DNA of 64,000 bases from contig NZ_VFNH01000002.1 in assembly GCF_006715485.1 (NCBI RefSeq), positions 1 to 64,000 of the forward strand, in the 5' to 3' direction. The position numbers and the translations under genes are program-made. Numbering within the stretch: the stretch's first letter is position 1; each line of letters starts with the position of its first letter. Origin of the DNA: Herbaspirillum sp. SJZ107. Its GTDB lineage: Bacteria > Pseudomonadota > Gammaproteobacteria > Burkholderiales > Burkholderiaceae_D. The notes under the pieces were generated by a model. That model saw only the letters and a program-made list of their open reading frames with translations, searched no databases and was not told the DNA's origin. This document shows positions 1 through 9,325 of this stretch, in pieces.

Positions 1-88
1 ACCCCTTCCCATCCCGAACAGGACCGTGAAACGACTTTGCGCCGATGATAGTGCTGCAACCAGTGTGAAAGTAGGTTATCGTCAGGCT
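1..88 (+). rRNA. rrf: 5S ribosomal RNA, 3' part
   Basis: The first bases match the conserved interior and 3' end of bacterial 5S rRNA: CCCATCCCGAACAGG near the start, then GTGAAACGACTTTGCGCCGATGATAGT split over the next bases, and a 3' end of the GTAGG..ATCGTCAGGCT type that is usual in betaproteobacteria. About the first 30 bases of the roughly 115-base molecule lie before the window. It marks the end of an rRNA operon read on the plus strand. The exact 3' end is estimated from family consensus. Confidence 0.93.
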
Positions 89-117
89 AATTAATAGCAG
101 TAGAAAAGTAGTAATGC

Positions 118-152
118 AAAACCCCACTCAGCAAGCTGAGTGGGGTTTTTTG
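118..152 (+). terminator. Rho-independent terminator of the rRNA operon
   Basis: ACCCCACTCAGC and GCTGAGTGGGGT form a perfect 12-base inverted repeat with a tiny loop, preceded by four A and followed by TTTTTT. It lies about 30 bases after the 5S end, the expected place for an rRNA operon terminator. The A and T flanks make it workable in both directions. The remaining ~130 bases before the next gene show nothing I can name. Confidence 0.9.
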
Positions 153-286
153 CTTTTCTCCCACAGAAAACCCCTGTTGTGCGTTTGTTTTTGCAATAAA
201 ACATCTGATCCAGATCAAGATGTCTGCTATCGTCATGACGATGATGAATGCTTTTGCACCACATTCCCATAAGAAAAAGGGTTTTC

Positions 287-2674
287 ATGAGACAGCTATT
301 CCCGATCGCGACCGCAGCACTGCTCAGCGCCACGCTGAGCGCCTGCCACCACGACAGCAATGACAACGCACCGGCCCCGATCCCGGCCACCAAGTACAGC
401 GCCGAGCTGACGCGCACCACTCATGGCGTCGTCCATGTGCGCGCCGATAATTTCCGCGGCATCGGCTACGGCATGGCCTATGCCTATGCCCAGGACAACG
501 TCTGCATGTTCGCCGATTCGCTGCTCACCGCACGCGGCGAGCGTTCGCAATTCTTCGGTCCGGATGCCCACGCAACCGCACGCGCCGGCGACGAATACGG
601 CGCCGCCAGCGGCTTCATGGACCTCAGCAACCAGGAAAGCGACTTCTTCTTCAAGGGCTACGTCGACCTCGAGCAGCTGCGCGCCGGCTACGCCGCCGGC
701 GGCCAGGAAGCGCGCGACGTCCTCGAAGGCTATGTGGCCGGCTACAACCGCTACATCACCGAATATGCCGGCAAATACCCCGCCGCCTGCAACGGCGCCA
801 AGTGGGTGCGTCCGATCAGCGTCGACGACATGTACCTGGTCCTCGCCGAAAAGTCGCTGCACGCGTCCGGTGAAGTCTTCGCCAGGGAAATCGTGGCCGG
901 CGCACGCGATCCGAACGCCGTGGTGCGGCTGGCCGCACGCTCGAACCGCAAGCCGGACATGGGCTTCGTGGCAGCGCGCCTCGACAAGCTGCATTACGAA
1001 GGCTTCGGCAGCAACGGCCTCGCGGTCGGCAAGGACCTGTCGACCAGCGGCCGCGGCCTCCTGCTCGGCAATCCGCACTTCCCCTGGACTAGCACCGACC
1101 GCTTCTACCAGGCCCACCTGACCGTCCCTGGCCGCTACGATGCGATGGGTGCGATCCTGGGCGGCATGCCGGCGATCGTGATCGGCTTCAACCGCGACGT
1201 GGCCTGGACCCACACCGTCACCGCCGCCAACCACTTCACCACCTTCCGCCTGCCGCTCGACCCGGGCGACGCCACCGGCACCACCTACCTGGTGGACGGC
1301 GAAAAGATCAAGATGACGTCGAAGACGGTGACGATCGACGTGCTGCAGGCGGATGGCTCCACGGCCAAGCGCAGCAAGACCTTCTACTTCAGCAAGCAGG
1401 GCCCGGTGCTGGTCAAGCCGGAAGCCGGCCTGACCTGGAGTACGGCTGCCGCCTACGTGTTCGCCGACCCGAACCGCAACAACACCCGCATGCTCGAACA
1501 ATGGCTCGGCATCGGCAGCGCGACCAGCGTGCAGACCCTCAAAGCCTCGCTCGACAAGACCGTCGGCCTGCCCTGGGTGAATACCCTTGCGGCCGACCGC
1601 GACGGCAATGTGCTGTTCGCCGACGCCAGCGTGGTGCCGCACATGACCACCCAGAAGTTCGGCAGCAACTGCCTGCTGCAGCCGGCGCTGCTGATGTTCG
1701 ACGGTTCGCGCGCCGCCTGCGGCTGGGGCCAGGATGCGAATGCGCCGACCGGCATCTTCTCGCCGGCGAACGGTCCCTGGACCATCCGCACCGATTACGT
1801 CGGCAATTCCAACGACAGCTATTGGCTGAACAACACGCGCGCCCTGATGACCGGCCCGGCGCCGCTCGGCTATTCGCCGCTGTACGGCCGCGTCGGCGTC
1901 GAGCAGCGCCTGCGCAGCCGCATCGGCTTCATCCAGCTCGAGGACAGGATCGCCCAGCGCAAGACCCTGCAGACGAGCGACCTGCAGGAGCTGATGTTCG
2001 CCGAACGCGTCTACGCGGCCGAACTGGTGCTGCCGGACCTGTTGCCCGCCTGCGCCGTGAGCCAGGATGCGACCGTGGTGCAGGCGTGCTCGGTGCTGCG
2101 CGGCTGGGACCGCAAGGCGAACATCGACAGCCGCGGCGCGCTGCTGTTCCGCGAGTTCTGGAATATCGCGACCACCCTGCCGAACAAGTGGGCGGTACCC
2201 TTCAATGCGGCCGATCCGGTGCATACGCCGGCCGGCGTGGCCCCGGCCGCCGTGCCGGCCATGCTGGCGGCCATCAAGACCGCGGCCACCAAGCTGCAGG
2301 GCCTGGGCATTCCGCTCGACGCCATGCTGGGCGATTACCAGGCCGATACCCGTAACGGCGTCCGGGTGGCGCTGCACGGCGGCCTGGGCGACGTCGACGG
2401 CGCCTACAACTCGATCCGCTGGAACACCGACATCAGCAAGACTGGCTACAACAACCCGTACTGGGGTGCCAGCTATATCCAGACCGTGACCTTCGACGCC
2501 GACGGGCCGCAGGCCCAGGGCATGCTGGTGTACGGCCAGTCGACCGATCCGAAATCGCCCTACTATGCCGACCAGATCGGCGTCTATGCGCGCAAGGAAT
2601 GGCCGGCGCTGCCGTTCACCCAGGAGAAGATCAAGGCCGACCCGGCCTACAAGATGATCACGCTGTCGCAGTAG
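287..2674 (+). CDS. Penicillin acylase family (Ntn hydrolase, S45) lipoprotein
   Basis: Predicted amidase of the penicillin G acylase/AHL acylase superfamily, which cleaves acyl-amide bonds after autocatalytic splitting into two chains. The 795-residue product begins MRQLFPIATAALLSATLSAC, a lipoprotein signal with lipobox LSAC, so it is probably anchored at the envelope. The GFGSNGLAVG motif places the nucleophile serine of the beta chain at about residue 242, followed by family motifs GNPHFPW and a GFNRDVAWTHT stretch. The ATG at 287 is preferred over an in-frame ATG at 248 because only the later start gives a clean signal peptide. Substrate cannot be told: members act on beta-lactams, acyl-homoserine lactones or aculeacin. 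It stands alone, three bases from the end of a convergent exporter gene. Confidence 0.88.
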   Translation: MRQLFPIATAALLSATLSACHHDSNDNAPAPIPATKYSAELTRTTHGVVHVRADNFRGIGYGMAYAYAQDNVCMFADSLLTARGERSQFFGPDAHATARAGDEYGAASGFMDLSNQESDFFFKGYVDLEQLRAGYAAGGQEARDVLEGYVAGYNRYITEYAGKYPAACNGAKWVRPISVDDMYLVLAEKSLHASGEVFAREIVAGARDPNAVVRLAARSNRKPDMGFVAARLDKLHYEGFGSNGLAVGKDLSTSGRGLLLGNPHFPWTSTDRFYQAHLTVPGRYDAMGAILGGMPAIVIGFNRDVAWTHTVTAANHFTTFRLPLDPGDATGTTYLVDGEKIKMTSKTVTIDVLQADGSTAKRSKTFYFSKQGPVLVKPEAGLTWSTAAAYVFADPNRNNTRMLEQWLGIGSATSVQTLKASLDKTVGLPWVNTLAADRDGNVLFADASVVPHMTTQKFGSNCLLQPALLMFDGSRAACGWGQDANAPTGIFSPANGPWTIRTDYVGNSNDSYWLNNTRALMTGPAPLGYSPLYGRVGVEQRLRSRIGFIQLEDRIAQRKTLQTSDLQELMFAERVYAAELVLPDLLPACAVSQDATVVQACSVLRGWDRKANIDSRGALLFREFWNIATTLPNKWAVPFNAADPVHTPAGVAPAAVPAMLAAIKTAATKLQGLGIPLDAMLGDYQADTRNGVRVALHGGLGDVDGAYNSIRWNTDISKTGYNNPYWGASYIQTVTFDADGPQAQGMLVYGQSTDPKSPYYADQIGVYARKEWPALPFTQEKIKADPAYKMITLSQ

Positions 2675-2677
2675 CGA

Positions 2678-4123
2678 TCAAGCTTGCGAGAGTGGCGCAG
2701 GATCCTGCGCCACCGCGGTCGCGGTCTTGCCCTTGCTGATGCTCTCGCCGTCGCTGCGGCGCAGGCGCCAGAACACCAGCGAGGACAGCATGGTCGTCAC
2801 CGCCAGCGTGATGAAGGCGTGGTGCAGCGCCTGCGTCACCATCACCTGGTTGGTCTGCGGCACCCGCCCCAGGAACCAGGCCGTCACCAGCGACCCCGAG
2901 GCCAGGCCGAAGCTCATCGACAGCTGCTGGAACGAGCTGGCGATGGTGCTGGCCATGCTCGAATCCTTCTGCTCGACGTCGGAATAGGCCAGCGTGTTCA
3001 TGCTGGAGAACTGCAGCGAATTGAAGAAGCCCTGCAGCAGGCCGATGCAGGCGATCGCATACCAGGGCGTGTCCACGCCGACCAGCGAGAACAGCGCGAT
3101 CGTCATCCCCATGCAGATCGTGTTCACGACCAGCACCTGACGGTAGCCGAAGCGCGCCAGGAGTTTCGGCGCGACCAGTTTCATGCACATCGCCGCCGCG
3201 GCGGTCGGCATCATCAGCAGGCCCGATTGCCACGCCGGCAGCTTCAGGCCGAGCTGGTACAGCAGCGGCAGCAGGAAGGGCAGGCCACCCACGCCGATGC
3301 GCGTGATGAAGCCGCCCAGGACCGAGGCGCGGAAGGTGCGGACCTTGAACAGCGACAGCCGCAGCAGGGGGAATTGCGCTTCCCGGGCATGCCACACGTA
3401 GGCCGCCAGCAGCGCCACCGACAGCGCCAGCATCAGGCCGGCCGTGATGCCGTCCAGCGTATGTTCACCGAACACTTCGAGCAGCCAGGACAGGATGGCG
3501 GTGCCGGAGCTGAACAGGATCAGGCCGATCACGTCGAGCGGACGCGTCTCGGCGCCGCGGTAGTCCGGCATGTGGTTGAGCACGAAATACAGCGCCAGCA
3601 GGCCGACCGGCACGTTGACGAAGAAGATCGCGCGCCAAGACAGCCAGTGCACGATCAGGCCGCCGACCGTGGGGCCGAGCAGGGGCCCGATCAGCGCCGG
3701 CAGGATCACGAAATTCATTGCCTTCAGCAGCTCGTTCTTGGGAAAGGTGCGGATGATTGCCAGGCGCCCGACCGGCATCATCATGGCCCCGCCCAGGCCC
3801 TGCAGCAGGCGCGCCGCCACCATCATCGGGGCGTTGAGCGACAGCCCGCACAGCACCGAGGCCAGCGTGAAGACGGCGATGGCGGTGGCGAACACGCGCC
3901 GCGTGCCGAAGCGGTCGGCCATCCAGCCGCTCACCGGGATACCGACGGCCAGACTCAGGATATAGCTGGTCGCGACCGATTTCAGGCTCAGCGGGGTGAC
4001 CTGCAGGCTGGCGGCAATGCTGGGGATGGCGGTGTTGAGGATGGTGGCGTCGAGCTGCTCCATGAACAGGGCAGTCGCCACCAGCCACGGGAGGTAGCGT
4101 TTGACGGTGCTGGTGTCGGTCAT
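2678..4123 (-). CDS. MFS drug exporter, DHA2 family, MdtD-like
   Basis: Inner-membrane proton-driven exporter of 481 residues with many hydrophobic segments, as in the 14-helix DHA2 family. The N-terminus FMEQLDATILNTAIPSIA is the classic DHA motif (LDxTIVNxALP), and GWMADRFGTRR is the MFS loop 2-3 motif. LLQGLGGAMMMPVGRL and RFSSMNTL-like QFSSMNTLAYSD stretches resemble E. coli MdtD closely by memory. There is no adjacent periplasmic adaptor or outer-membrane channel, so it probably works as a single-component exporter. Substrate unknown. It converges on the acylase gene with only three bases between stops. Confidence 0.9.
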   Translation of the reverse strand: MTDTSTVKRYLPWLVATALFMEQLDATILNTAIPSIAASLQVTPLSLKSVATSYILSLAVGIPVSGWMADRFGTRRVFATAIAVFTLASVLCGLSLNAPMMVAARLLQGLGGAMMMPVGRLAIIRTFPKNELLKAMNFVILPALIGPLLGPTVGGLIVHWLSWRAIFFVNVPVGLLALYFVLNHMPDYRGAETRPLDVIGLILFSSGTAILSWLLEVFGEHTLDGITAGLMLALSVALLAAYVWHAREAQFPLLRLSLFKVRTFRASVLGGFITRIGVGGLPFLLPLLYQLGLKLPAWQSGLLMMPTAAAAMCMKLVAPKLLARFGYRQVLVVNTICMGMTIALFSLVGVDTPWYAIACIGLLQGFFNSLQFSSMNTLAYSDVEQKDSSMASTIASSFQQLSMSFGLASGSLVTAWFLGRVPQTNQVMVTQALHHAFITLAVTTMLSSLVFWRLRRSDGESISKGKTATAVAQDPAPLSQA

Positions 4124-4237
4124 CGGGATCTGCGCAATTCTGCGTTCGGTCGCGACGCCCGGGGCAGGCGCCGCCTGAGCAGATTGTTACATGAATCGGG
4201 GTTGGCCGACGTTAGATACGCCTGCTCAAGCAGCCTC

Positions 4238-4257
4238 GGCCCCTCGGAGGTGGGGCC
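4238..4257 (-). terminator. Weak hairpin downstream of pagL
   Basis: GGCCCC and GGGGCC pair around an 8-base loop about 20 bases after the pagL stop. There is no clear T-run after it on the minus strand, so termination is only a guess. Confidence 0.3.
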
Positions 4258-4277
4258 CAGACTGAGCGGATCGAAGC

Positions 4278-4841
4278 TTAGAAGCTGTACGCCACGCGCA
4301 CCAGCGCCAGGTTGACGCCGCCGTTCGGATGCTTGATGCCGCCGTTCGAGTAATGCTGCAGGCGCACGCCCACGTCCCACTTGTTCGCGAACACGTAACC
4401 GGCGCCGATGTGGTCCGCGAATTCGAACGCGGTCGACAGCTGGCGGTGGGTGTTGGTGTACACGCTCGAGAACACGCTGGCGCCGATGCCGGCTTCGCCG
4501 TAGAAGCCGCGCTTGTCGTCGGCTTCCCAACGGAATACCGGGGTCACGCCGATCACGGCCAGGTTCTTGCGGTTGTCCTGGATGTCGTCCCAGCGGTTGG
4601 CACGCCAGTAGGCGATGTTCGCATCCCAGTAGCCGGACAGGTGGTAGCCGCCACGGGCGAACCAGTTCTTGTTCCAGTTTTTCTGGGCCGACCAGCGCAC
4701 CACCTGGACGTGTTCGCCACCGCCGGCTTCGATCGCGACCGAGTCCAGGCCGCCGAATTCGTCGGCGGCAAAGCTGGCCTGGGAAGCGGCCAGCGCGGCC
4801 ACGGCGGCGATGGACATCACGATGTTTTTAGCAGAAACCAT
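4278..4841 (-). CDS. pagL: Lipid A 3-O-deacylase, PagL family
   Basis: Outer-membrane beta-barrel acyloxyacyl hydrolase that removes the 3-position acyl chain of lipid A. The 187-residue protein has a signal peptide (MVSAKNIVMSIAAVAALAAS, cleavage near ASFA) and alternating barrel-strand patterns. Near the C-terminus the PagL signature LQHYSNGGIKHPNGG supplies the catalytic His163 and Ser165 and the oxyanion Asn166. The third residue of the Pseudomonas triad, Glu140, would align with Asn177 here by counting, so the triad may be altered. The protein ends in aromatic Phe, as barrels usually do. It is monocistronic and divergent from the next gene. Family is secure; full activity is less so. Confidence 0.88.
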   Translation of the reverse strand: MVSAKNIVMSIAAVAALAASQASFAADEFGGLDSVAIEAGGGEHVQVVRWSAQKNWNKNWFARGGYHLSGYWDANIAYWRANRWDDIQDNRKNLAVIGVTPVFRWEADDKRGFYGEAGIGASVFSSVYTNTHRQLSTAFEFADHIGAGYVFANKWDVGVRLQHYSNGGIKHPNGGVNLALVRVAYSF

Positions 4842-4985
4842 ATTCTGTATGCCTTTTATGAATGAGCGCCGTGGAAATAAAAGAGAGTCCGGCGAATACC
4901 GGTATTTTAGCTGTGCCGCGATTTTTACGTGGTCGACGCGCCAATTGTTAGAATCGACATGACGTTTTTACCACTGAGGACAGTA

Positions 4986-5924
4986 ATGACTTCCACGATA
5001 CTGACATTTCTCGGCATCGGCCTGATGGGCAAGCCGATGGCGGCCCGGCTGGCCCAGGCCGGCTATCCGCTGCGCGTCTGGAACCGCAGCCCGGCCAAGG
5101 CCGAAGCGCTGCGCGACGGCGGCGCCCAGCCATGCGCCAGCTTGTCCGACGCCGTGCAGGACGCGCACATCGTGATCTCGATGCTGGAAGCGGGGCCGGT
5201 GGTCGGCCACGTGCTGGACGCCGCGCTGGCGCACCTGGCACCGGGCACGCTGTGGATCGACATGAGTTCGACGCGCCAGGACGAGGCGCTCGCCTTTGCC
5301 GCCCGGCTGGCGGCACGCGGCTGCCGTTTCGTCGATGCGCCGGTGTCCGGCGGGGTGCAGGGCGCGGAGCAGGGCACCCTGGCGATCATGGCCGGCGGCG
5401 CCGCGGACGATGTCGCGCAGGCCGGGCCGGTGCTGCAGGTGCTGGGCCAGCCGCGCCACGTGGGCCCGGCCGGCAGCGGCCAGGTGGCGAAAATGTGCAA
5501 CCAGCTGATCGTCGGCGCCACCATCAATATCGTGGCCGAGGCGCTGCTGCTGGCCGAGGCGGCCGGCGCCGATGCCGGCGCCGTGCGCGAAGCGATCCGC
5601 GGCGGCTTTGCCGGCAGCCGCGTGCTGGAGGTGCATGGCCAGCGCATGCTGGAGCGGAATTTCGTGCCGGGCGGGAAGGTGAGCACCCAGATCAAGGACC
5701 AGCGCAACGTGCTGGCGGCGGCCGCGGCGGCCGGGGTGAGGCTGCCGCTCACCGATCTGGTGACGCGGCAGTACGAGACGATCGAGACCGCACTGGCGGG
5801 GGCCGATCACGCGGCGGCGCTGATTGCGCTGGAGCGGATGAATCCGGGGAAGCGCTTGGGAAACGGTGCCGATCAGTTGCCTGATCCCGACGCCAACCCC
5901 ATCTCCACCAAGCGCACCCAATAA
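4986..5924 (+). CDS. NAD(P)-dependent beta-hydroxyacid dehydrogenase (HIBADH/GarR-type)
   Basis: Cytoplasmic oxidoreductase of the 3-hydroxyisobutyrate/6-phosphogluconate dehydrogenase superfamily. The Rossmann motif FLGIGLMGKPMAARL opens the protein, FVDAPVSGGVQGAEQGTLAIM is the substrate-binding signature, and GSGQVAKMCNQL contains the catalytic lysine region. The start at ATG 4986, with AGGA a few bases upstream, puts the nucleotide-binding strand at the N-terminus and gives 312 residues, normal for the family; the in-frame ATG at 4929 would add an unlikely tail. The exact hydroxyacid (hydroxyisobutyrate, tartronate semialdehyde, succinic semialdehyde) cannot be decided. Its 3' end overlaps the convergent M20 gene by 52 bases. 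Confidence 0.87.
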   Translation: MTSTILTFLGIGLMGKPMAARLAQAGYPLRVWNRSPAKAEALRDGGAQPCASLSDAVQDAHIVISMLEAGPVVGHVLDAALAHLAPGTLWIDMSSTRQDEALAFAARLAARGCRFVDAPVSGGVQGAEQGTLAIMAGGAADDVAQAGPVLQVLGQPRHVGPAGSGQVAKMCNQLIVGATINIVAEALLLAEAAGADAGAVREAIRGGFAGSRVLEVHGQRMLERNFVPGGKVSTQIKDQRNVLAAAAAAGVRLPLTDLVTRQYETIETALAGADHAAALIALERMNPGKRLGNGADQLPDPDANPISTKRTQ

Positions 5925-7075
5925 CTCGCCCCGATCGGCAGCAGCTGGTCATTGAAGTCATAACTGCCATTGTGCAGCTGGCAAGGCCCGAGCCCGTGCC
6001 CGCCCAGGCGGTGCTCGCCTTCGCCATTGCCGATGAAGACATAGCAGCCCGGCTTGGCTTGCAGCATGAAGGCGAAATCCTCGGCCCCCATGGTCGGTTC
6101 GACATCGGCGTTGACGTTGTCCGGCCCCACCACCGCGCGCATCGCCTCGATCGCGAACGCGGTTTTTTCGGCATCGTTGACCAGCGGCGGGTAGTTGCGC
6201 TTGAAGGTGAAGTCGACGGCGGCGCCGAAACCGGCGGCGACGCCGCCCGCGATCTCGTTCATGCGGCGCTCGATCAGGTCCAGCACGCCGGTCGAGAAGG
6301 TACGCACGGTGCCGATGAGCACGGCCTCGTCGGGGATCACGTTGGTGGCGCTGCCGGCGTGGATCTGGGTGATCGACAGCACCGCCGTGTCGAGCGGGTT
6401 CTTTTCGCGCGAGATGATGGTCTGCCAGGCTTGCGCGATCTGCACCGCCACCATCACCGGGTCGATGCCGCGGTGCGGCTGGGCCGCGTGTGCGCCTTTA
6501 CCCTTCACGACCACGCGGAACTCGTTACTGGAGGCCATCATCGGCCCCGGCACCACGGCGAAGGTGCCGGCCTTGATGCCCGGCCAGTTGTGCATGCCGT
6601 ACACCGCGTCCATCGGGAACTTGTCGAACAGCCCATCCTCGATCATGCGGCGGGCGCCGGCGCCACCTTCCTCGGCCGGCTGGAAGATCAGGTACACGGT
6701 GCCGTCGAAGTTGCGGTTCTGCGACAGATAGTGGGCTGCGCCCAACAACATGGCCGTATGGCCGTCGTGGCCGCATGCATGCATCTTGCCCGCGTGGCGC
6801 GACGCATGCTCAAATGTGTTGAGCTCCTGCATCGGCAGCGCATCCATGTCGGCGCGCAGGCCGATCGCACGGTCGGAGGTGCCGCTCTTGACGATGCCGA
6901 CCACGCCGGTCACGCCGAGGCCGTGCACGACCGGGATGCCCCAGTCGGTCAGGCACTGCGCGACCACGTCGGCGGTGCGCTGTTCTTCGTAGGAGAGCTC
7001 GGGGTGGGCGTGGATGTCGCGCCGGATCGTTTCGAGCTCGGTTTGAAAAGCGAGGATAGGTTCGACAAGTCTCAT
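5873..7075 (-). CDS. M20 family amidohydrolase (hippurate hydrolase-like)
   Basis: Zinc/manganese-dependent amidase of the M20D peptidase family, which removes acyl or aryl groups from amino acids (hippurate, N-acetyl amino acids, IAA conjugates). The 400-residue protein carries all the expected metal motifs: RRDIHAHPELSYEE at the N-terminus, KMHACGHDGHTAMLLGAA, FQPAEEGGAGA, and EDFAFML near the C-terminus. A dimerisation domain sits in the middle. Start ATG lies after a CCTAGGGAGAAGAAT-type leader with a good Shine-Dalgarno. No signal peptide, so cytoplasmic. Its last codons overlap the end of the convergent dehydrogenase gene. Natural substrate unknown. Confidence 0.92.
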   Translation of the reverse strand: MRLVEPILAFQTELETIRRDIHAHPELSYEEQRTADVVAQCLTDWGIPVVHGLGVTGVVGIVKSGTSDRAIGLRADMDALPMQELNTFEHASRHAGKMHACGHDGHTAMLLGAAHYLSQNRNFDGTVYLIFQPAEEGGAGARRMIEDGLFDKFPMDAVYGMHNWPGIKAGTFAVVPGPMMASSNEFRVVVKGKGAHAAQPHRGIDPVMVAVQIAQAWQTIISREKNPLDTAVLSITQIHAGSATNVIPDEAVLIGTVRTFSTGVLDLIERRMNEIAGGVAAGFGAAVDFTFKRNYPPLVNDAEKTAFAIEAMRAVVGPDNVNADVEPTMGAEDFAFMLQAKPGCYVFIGNGEGEHRLGGHGLGPCQLHNGSYDFNDQLLPIGASYWVRLVEMGLASGSGN

Positions 7076-7219
7076 ATTCTTCTCCCTAGGTGCCTGCCTG
7101 GCAATACATGGTCGAGCCTATTTTAGCCCGACCCGAACGCCGAAGGCCAGCACCCGTACAAGCACTGCCGGAATCGTTTAAAGTACTGGATTCTCGACGT
7201 TTTTTCCCGGATTGATTCG

Positions 7220-9301
7220 ATGACCAAGACCCTTGTCAGGGCCACCTGCCCCCATGATTGTCCCGATACCTGCGCCATCCACGTGACCGTGGAAAATGGC
7301 GTGGCGACGGAGATCAAGGGCGATCCGGACCATCCGACCACCGCCGGCGTGCTGTGCACCAAGGTGTCGCGCTACATCGACCGCACCTATCATCCGGACC
7401 GCATCCTGACCCCACTGCGCCGCGTCGGCAAGAAGGGAGAGGGCCGTTTTGAGCCGATCAGCTGGGACCAGGCACTGGACGAGATCGCCTCTCGCCTGAA
7501 ACCGATCGCCGCACGCGATCCGCAGGCGATCCTGCCCTACAGCTATTGCGGCACCATGGGCCTGCTGCAGGGCGAGGCGATGGCGATGCGCTTCTTCCAC
7601 AAGCTGGGTGCCTCCTTCCTGGACCGCACCGTGTGCGCGACCGCCGGCTTCACGGGCTACAAATACACCATCGGCGGTTCGATCGGCACCGACATCGAAC
7701 AGTTCCAGGACGCCAGGCTGATCGTCATCTGGGGCGGCAATCCGATCGCCTCCAACCTGCACTTCTGGATGCGCGTGCAGGAAGCCAAGCGGCGCGGCGC
7801 CAAGCTGATCGCGATCGATCCCTACCGCTCGCTGACGGCCGAAAAATGCCATCAGCACATCGCCCTGATGCCGGGCACCGATGCCGCGCTGGCGCTGGGG
7901 CTGATGCACGTGCTCATCAAGGAAAACCTGCTCGACCACGACTACATCGCGCAGCACACGGTCGGCTTCGAGCAGCTGAAGGAGCGGGCCGCCGAATGGA
8001 ACCCGGAACGCACCGCCGAGACCTGCGGCATCAGCGTCGAGGAAGTGGTCAACCTGGCGCGCGAATACGGCGGCACCGCGATGCGCGGCGAGCCGGTGGC
8101 GATCCGCCTGAACTACGGCGTGCAGCGGGTGCGCGGCGGCGGCATGGCGGTGCGTAACATCACCTGCCTGCCGGCGCTGGTGGGCGCCTGGCGCCACGCG
8201 GCCGGCGGCGCCCAGCTGTCGACCTCGGGCTCGTTCCCGGCCAACCGCGCGGCGCTGCAGCGTCCGGACCTGCTGCAGGGACCGCGGCCGCGCACGATCA
8301 ACATGAACACCATCGGCGACGACCTGCTGAGGGAAAGCTCGCCCGGCTTCGGCCCGAAGATCGAAGCCGTCATCGTCTACAACGCCAACCCGGTGGCGAT
8401 CGCACCCGATTCGGCCAAGGTGCAGCGCGGCTTCGAACGCGAAGACCTGTTCACGGTGGTGCTGGAGCACTTCCTGACCGACAGCGCCGACTACGCCGAC
8501 ATCGTGCTGCCGGCCACCACCCAGCTGGAACACGTCGACGCCCACCTGGCCTACGGCCACCTGTACATGATGGCCAACAATGCGGCGATCGCGCCGCTGG
8601 GCGAATCGAAACCGAACACCGAGATCTTCCGCCTGCTGGCCAGCCGCATGGGCTTTACCGATGCGGCCTTCCAGGAAAGCGACGACGAGATGGCGGCCAC
8701 GGCCTTCAACAACAAGGATGCGCGCGCCGTCCACTTCGACTGGGAGTCGCTCAAGCGTACCGGGTGGAGCAAGCTGAACATGCCGGCCGCGCCGTTCGCC
8801 GACGGCGGCTTCCCTACGCCGTCCGGCAAGTGCGAGTTTTACTCGAGCTCGATGCTGGCCGACGGCCTCGATCCGGTCCCAAGCTATATTCCGAACTACG
8901 AATCGGTGGCATCCAACCCCGAACTGGCGGCGAAATACCCATTGGCGATGATTTCGCCGCCGGCCAGGAACTTCCTCAACTCGACCTTTGTCAATGTTCA
9001 GAGCCTGCGCGCCACCGAGGGTGAACCGCACCTGGACATCCATCCCGACGACGCTGCCGTGCGCCGCATCGCCGACAAGGAGATGGTGCGCATCTTCAAT
9101 GACCGGGGCTCGTTCGTCGCGCGTGCCCGCGTCACCCCGAAAGCACGGGCCGGCCTGGTGGTCGGCCTGTCGATCTGGTGGAAAAAGCTCGCCAGCGACG
9201 GCAAGAACGCCAACGAAGTGACCAGCCAGCGCCTGACCGACATGGGCCGGGCGCCCACCTTTTACGACACCCTGGTGCAGGTCGAAAAGGTCGAACCATG
9301 A
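7220..9301 (+). CDS. Molybdopterin-dependent oxidoreductase, DMSO reductase family
   Basis: 693-residue molybdenum enzyme of the DMSO reductase superfamily. The N-terminus has CPHDCPDTC followed by GVLCTK about 30 residues later, the four cysteines of a 4Fe-4S cluster, then domains for the bis-MGD cofactor (WGGNPIASNLHFW, VYNANPVAIAPDS, LPATTQLEHVDAH). Cys139 in RTVCATAG is a candidate metal ligand by position, though this is inference. There is no Tat signal, so it is probably cytoplasmic. No electron-transfer or membrane partner lies nearby, so its redox partner and substrate are unknown. Related soil-bacterial proteins are usually annotated only as molybdopterin oxidoreductase. The C-terminal MopB domain (GLVVGLSIWWKK) is complete. 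Confidence 0.88.
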   Translation: MTKTLVRATCPHDCPDTCAIHVTVENGVATEIKGDPDHPTTAGVLCTKVSRYIDRTYHPDRILTPLRRVGKKGEGRFEPISWDQALDEIASRLKPIAARDPQAILPYSYCGTMGLLQGEAMAMRFFHKLGASFLDRTVCATAGFTGYKYTIGGSIGTDIEQFQDARLIVIWGGNPIASNLHFWMRVQEAKRRGAKLIAIDPYRSLTAEKCHQHIALMPGTDAALALGLMHVLIKENLLDHDYIAQHTVGFEQLKERAAEWNPERTAETCGISVEEVVNLAREYGGTAMRGEPVAIRLNYGVQRVRGGGMAVRNITCLPALVGAWRHAAGGAQLSTSGSFPANRAALQRPDLLQGPRPRTINMNTIGDDLLRESSPGFGPKIEAVIVYNANPVAIAPDSAKVQRGFEREDLFTVVLEHFLTDSADYADIVLPATTQLEHVDAHLAYGHLYMMANNAAIAPLGESKPNTEIFRLLASRMGFTDAAFQESDDEMAATAFNNKDARAVHFDWESLKRTGWSKLNMPAAPFADGGFPTPSGKCEFYSSSMLADGLDPVPSYIPNYESVASNPELAAKYPLAMISPPARNFLNSTFVNVQSLRATEGEPHLDIHPDDAAVRRIADKEMVRIFNDRGSFVARARVTPKARAGLVVGLSIWWKKLASDGKNANEVTSQRLTDMGRAPTFYDTLVQVEKVEP

Positions 9302-9325
9302 ACCCGCGCACCATGACCCTGAGAC

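Noticed and set aside
153..286. tRNA or small RNA between the rRNA terminator and the acylase gene
   Set aside because: No cloverleaf, no T-loop GGTTCRA motif, and no second terminator were seen.
296..2377. Long open frame on the minus strand opposite the acylase gene
   Set aside because: Composition is Arg/His/Gly/Ala-rich without any domain; it is the usual antisense shadow of a high-GC gene that has a clear family match.
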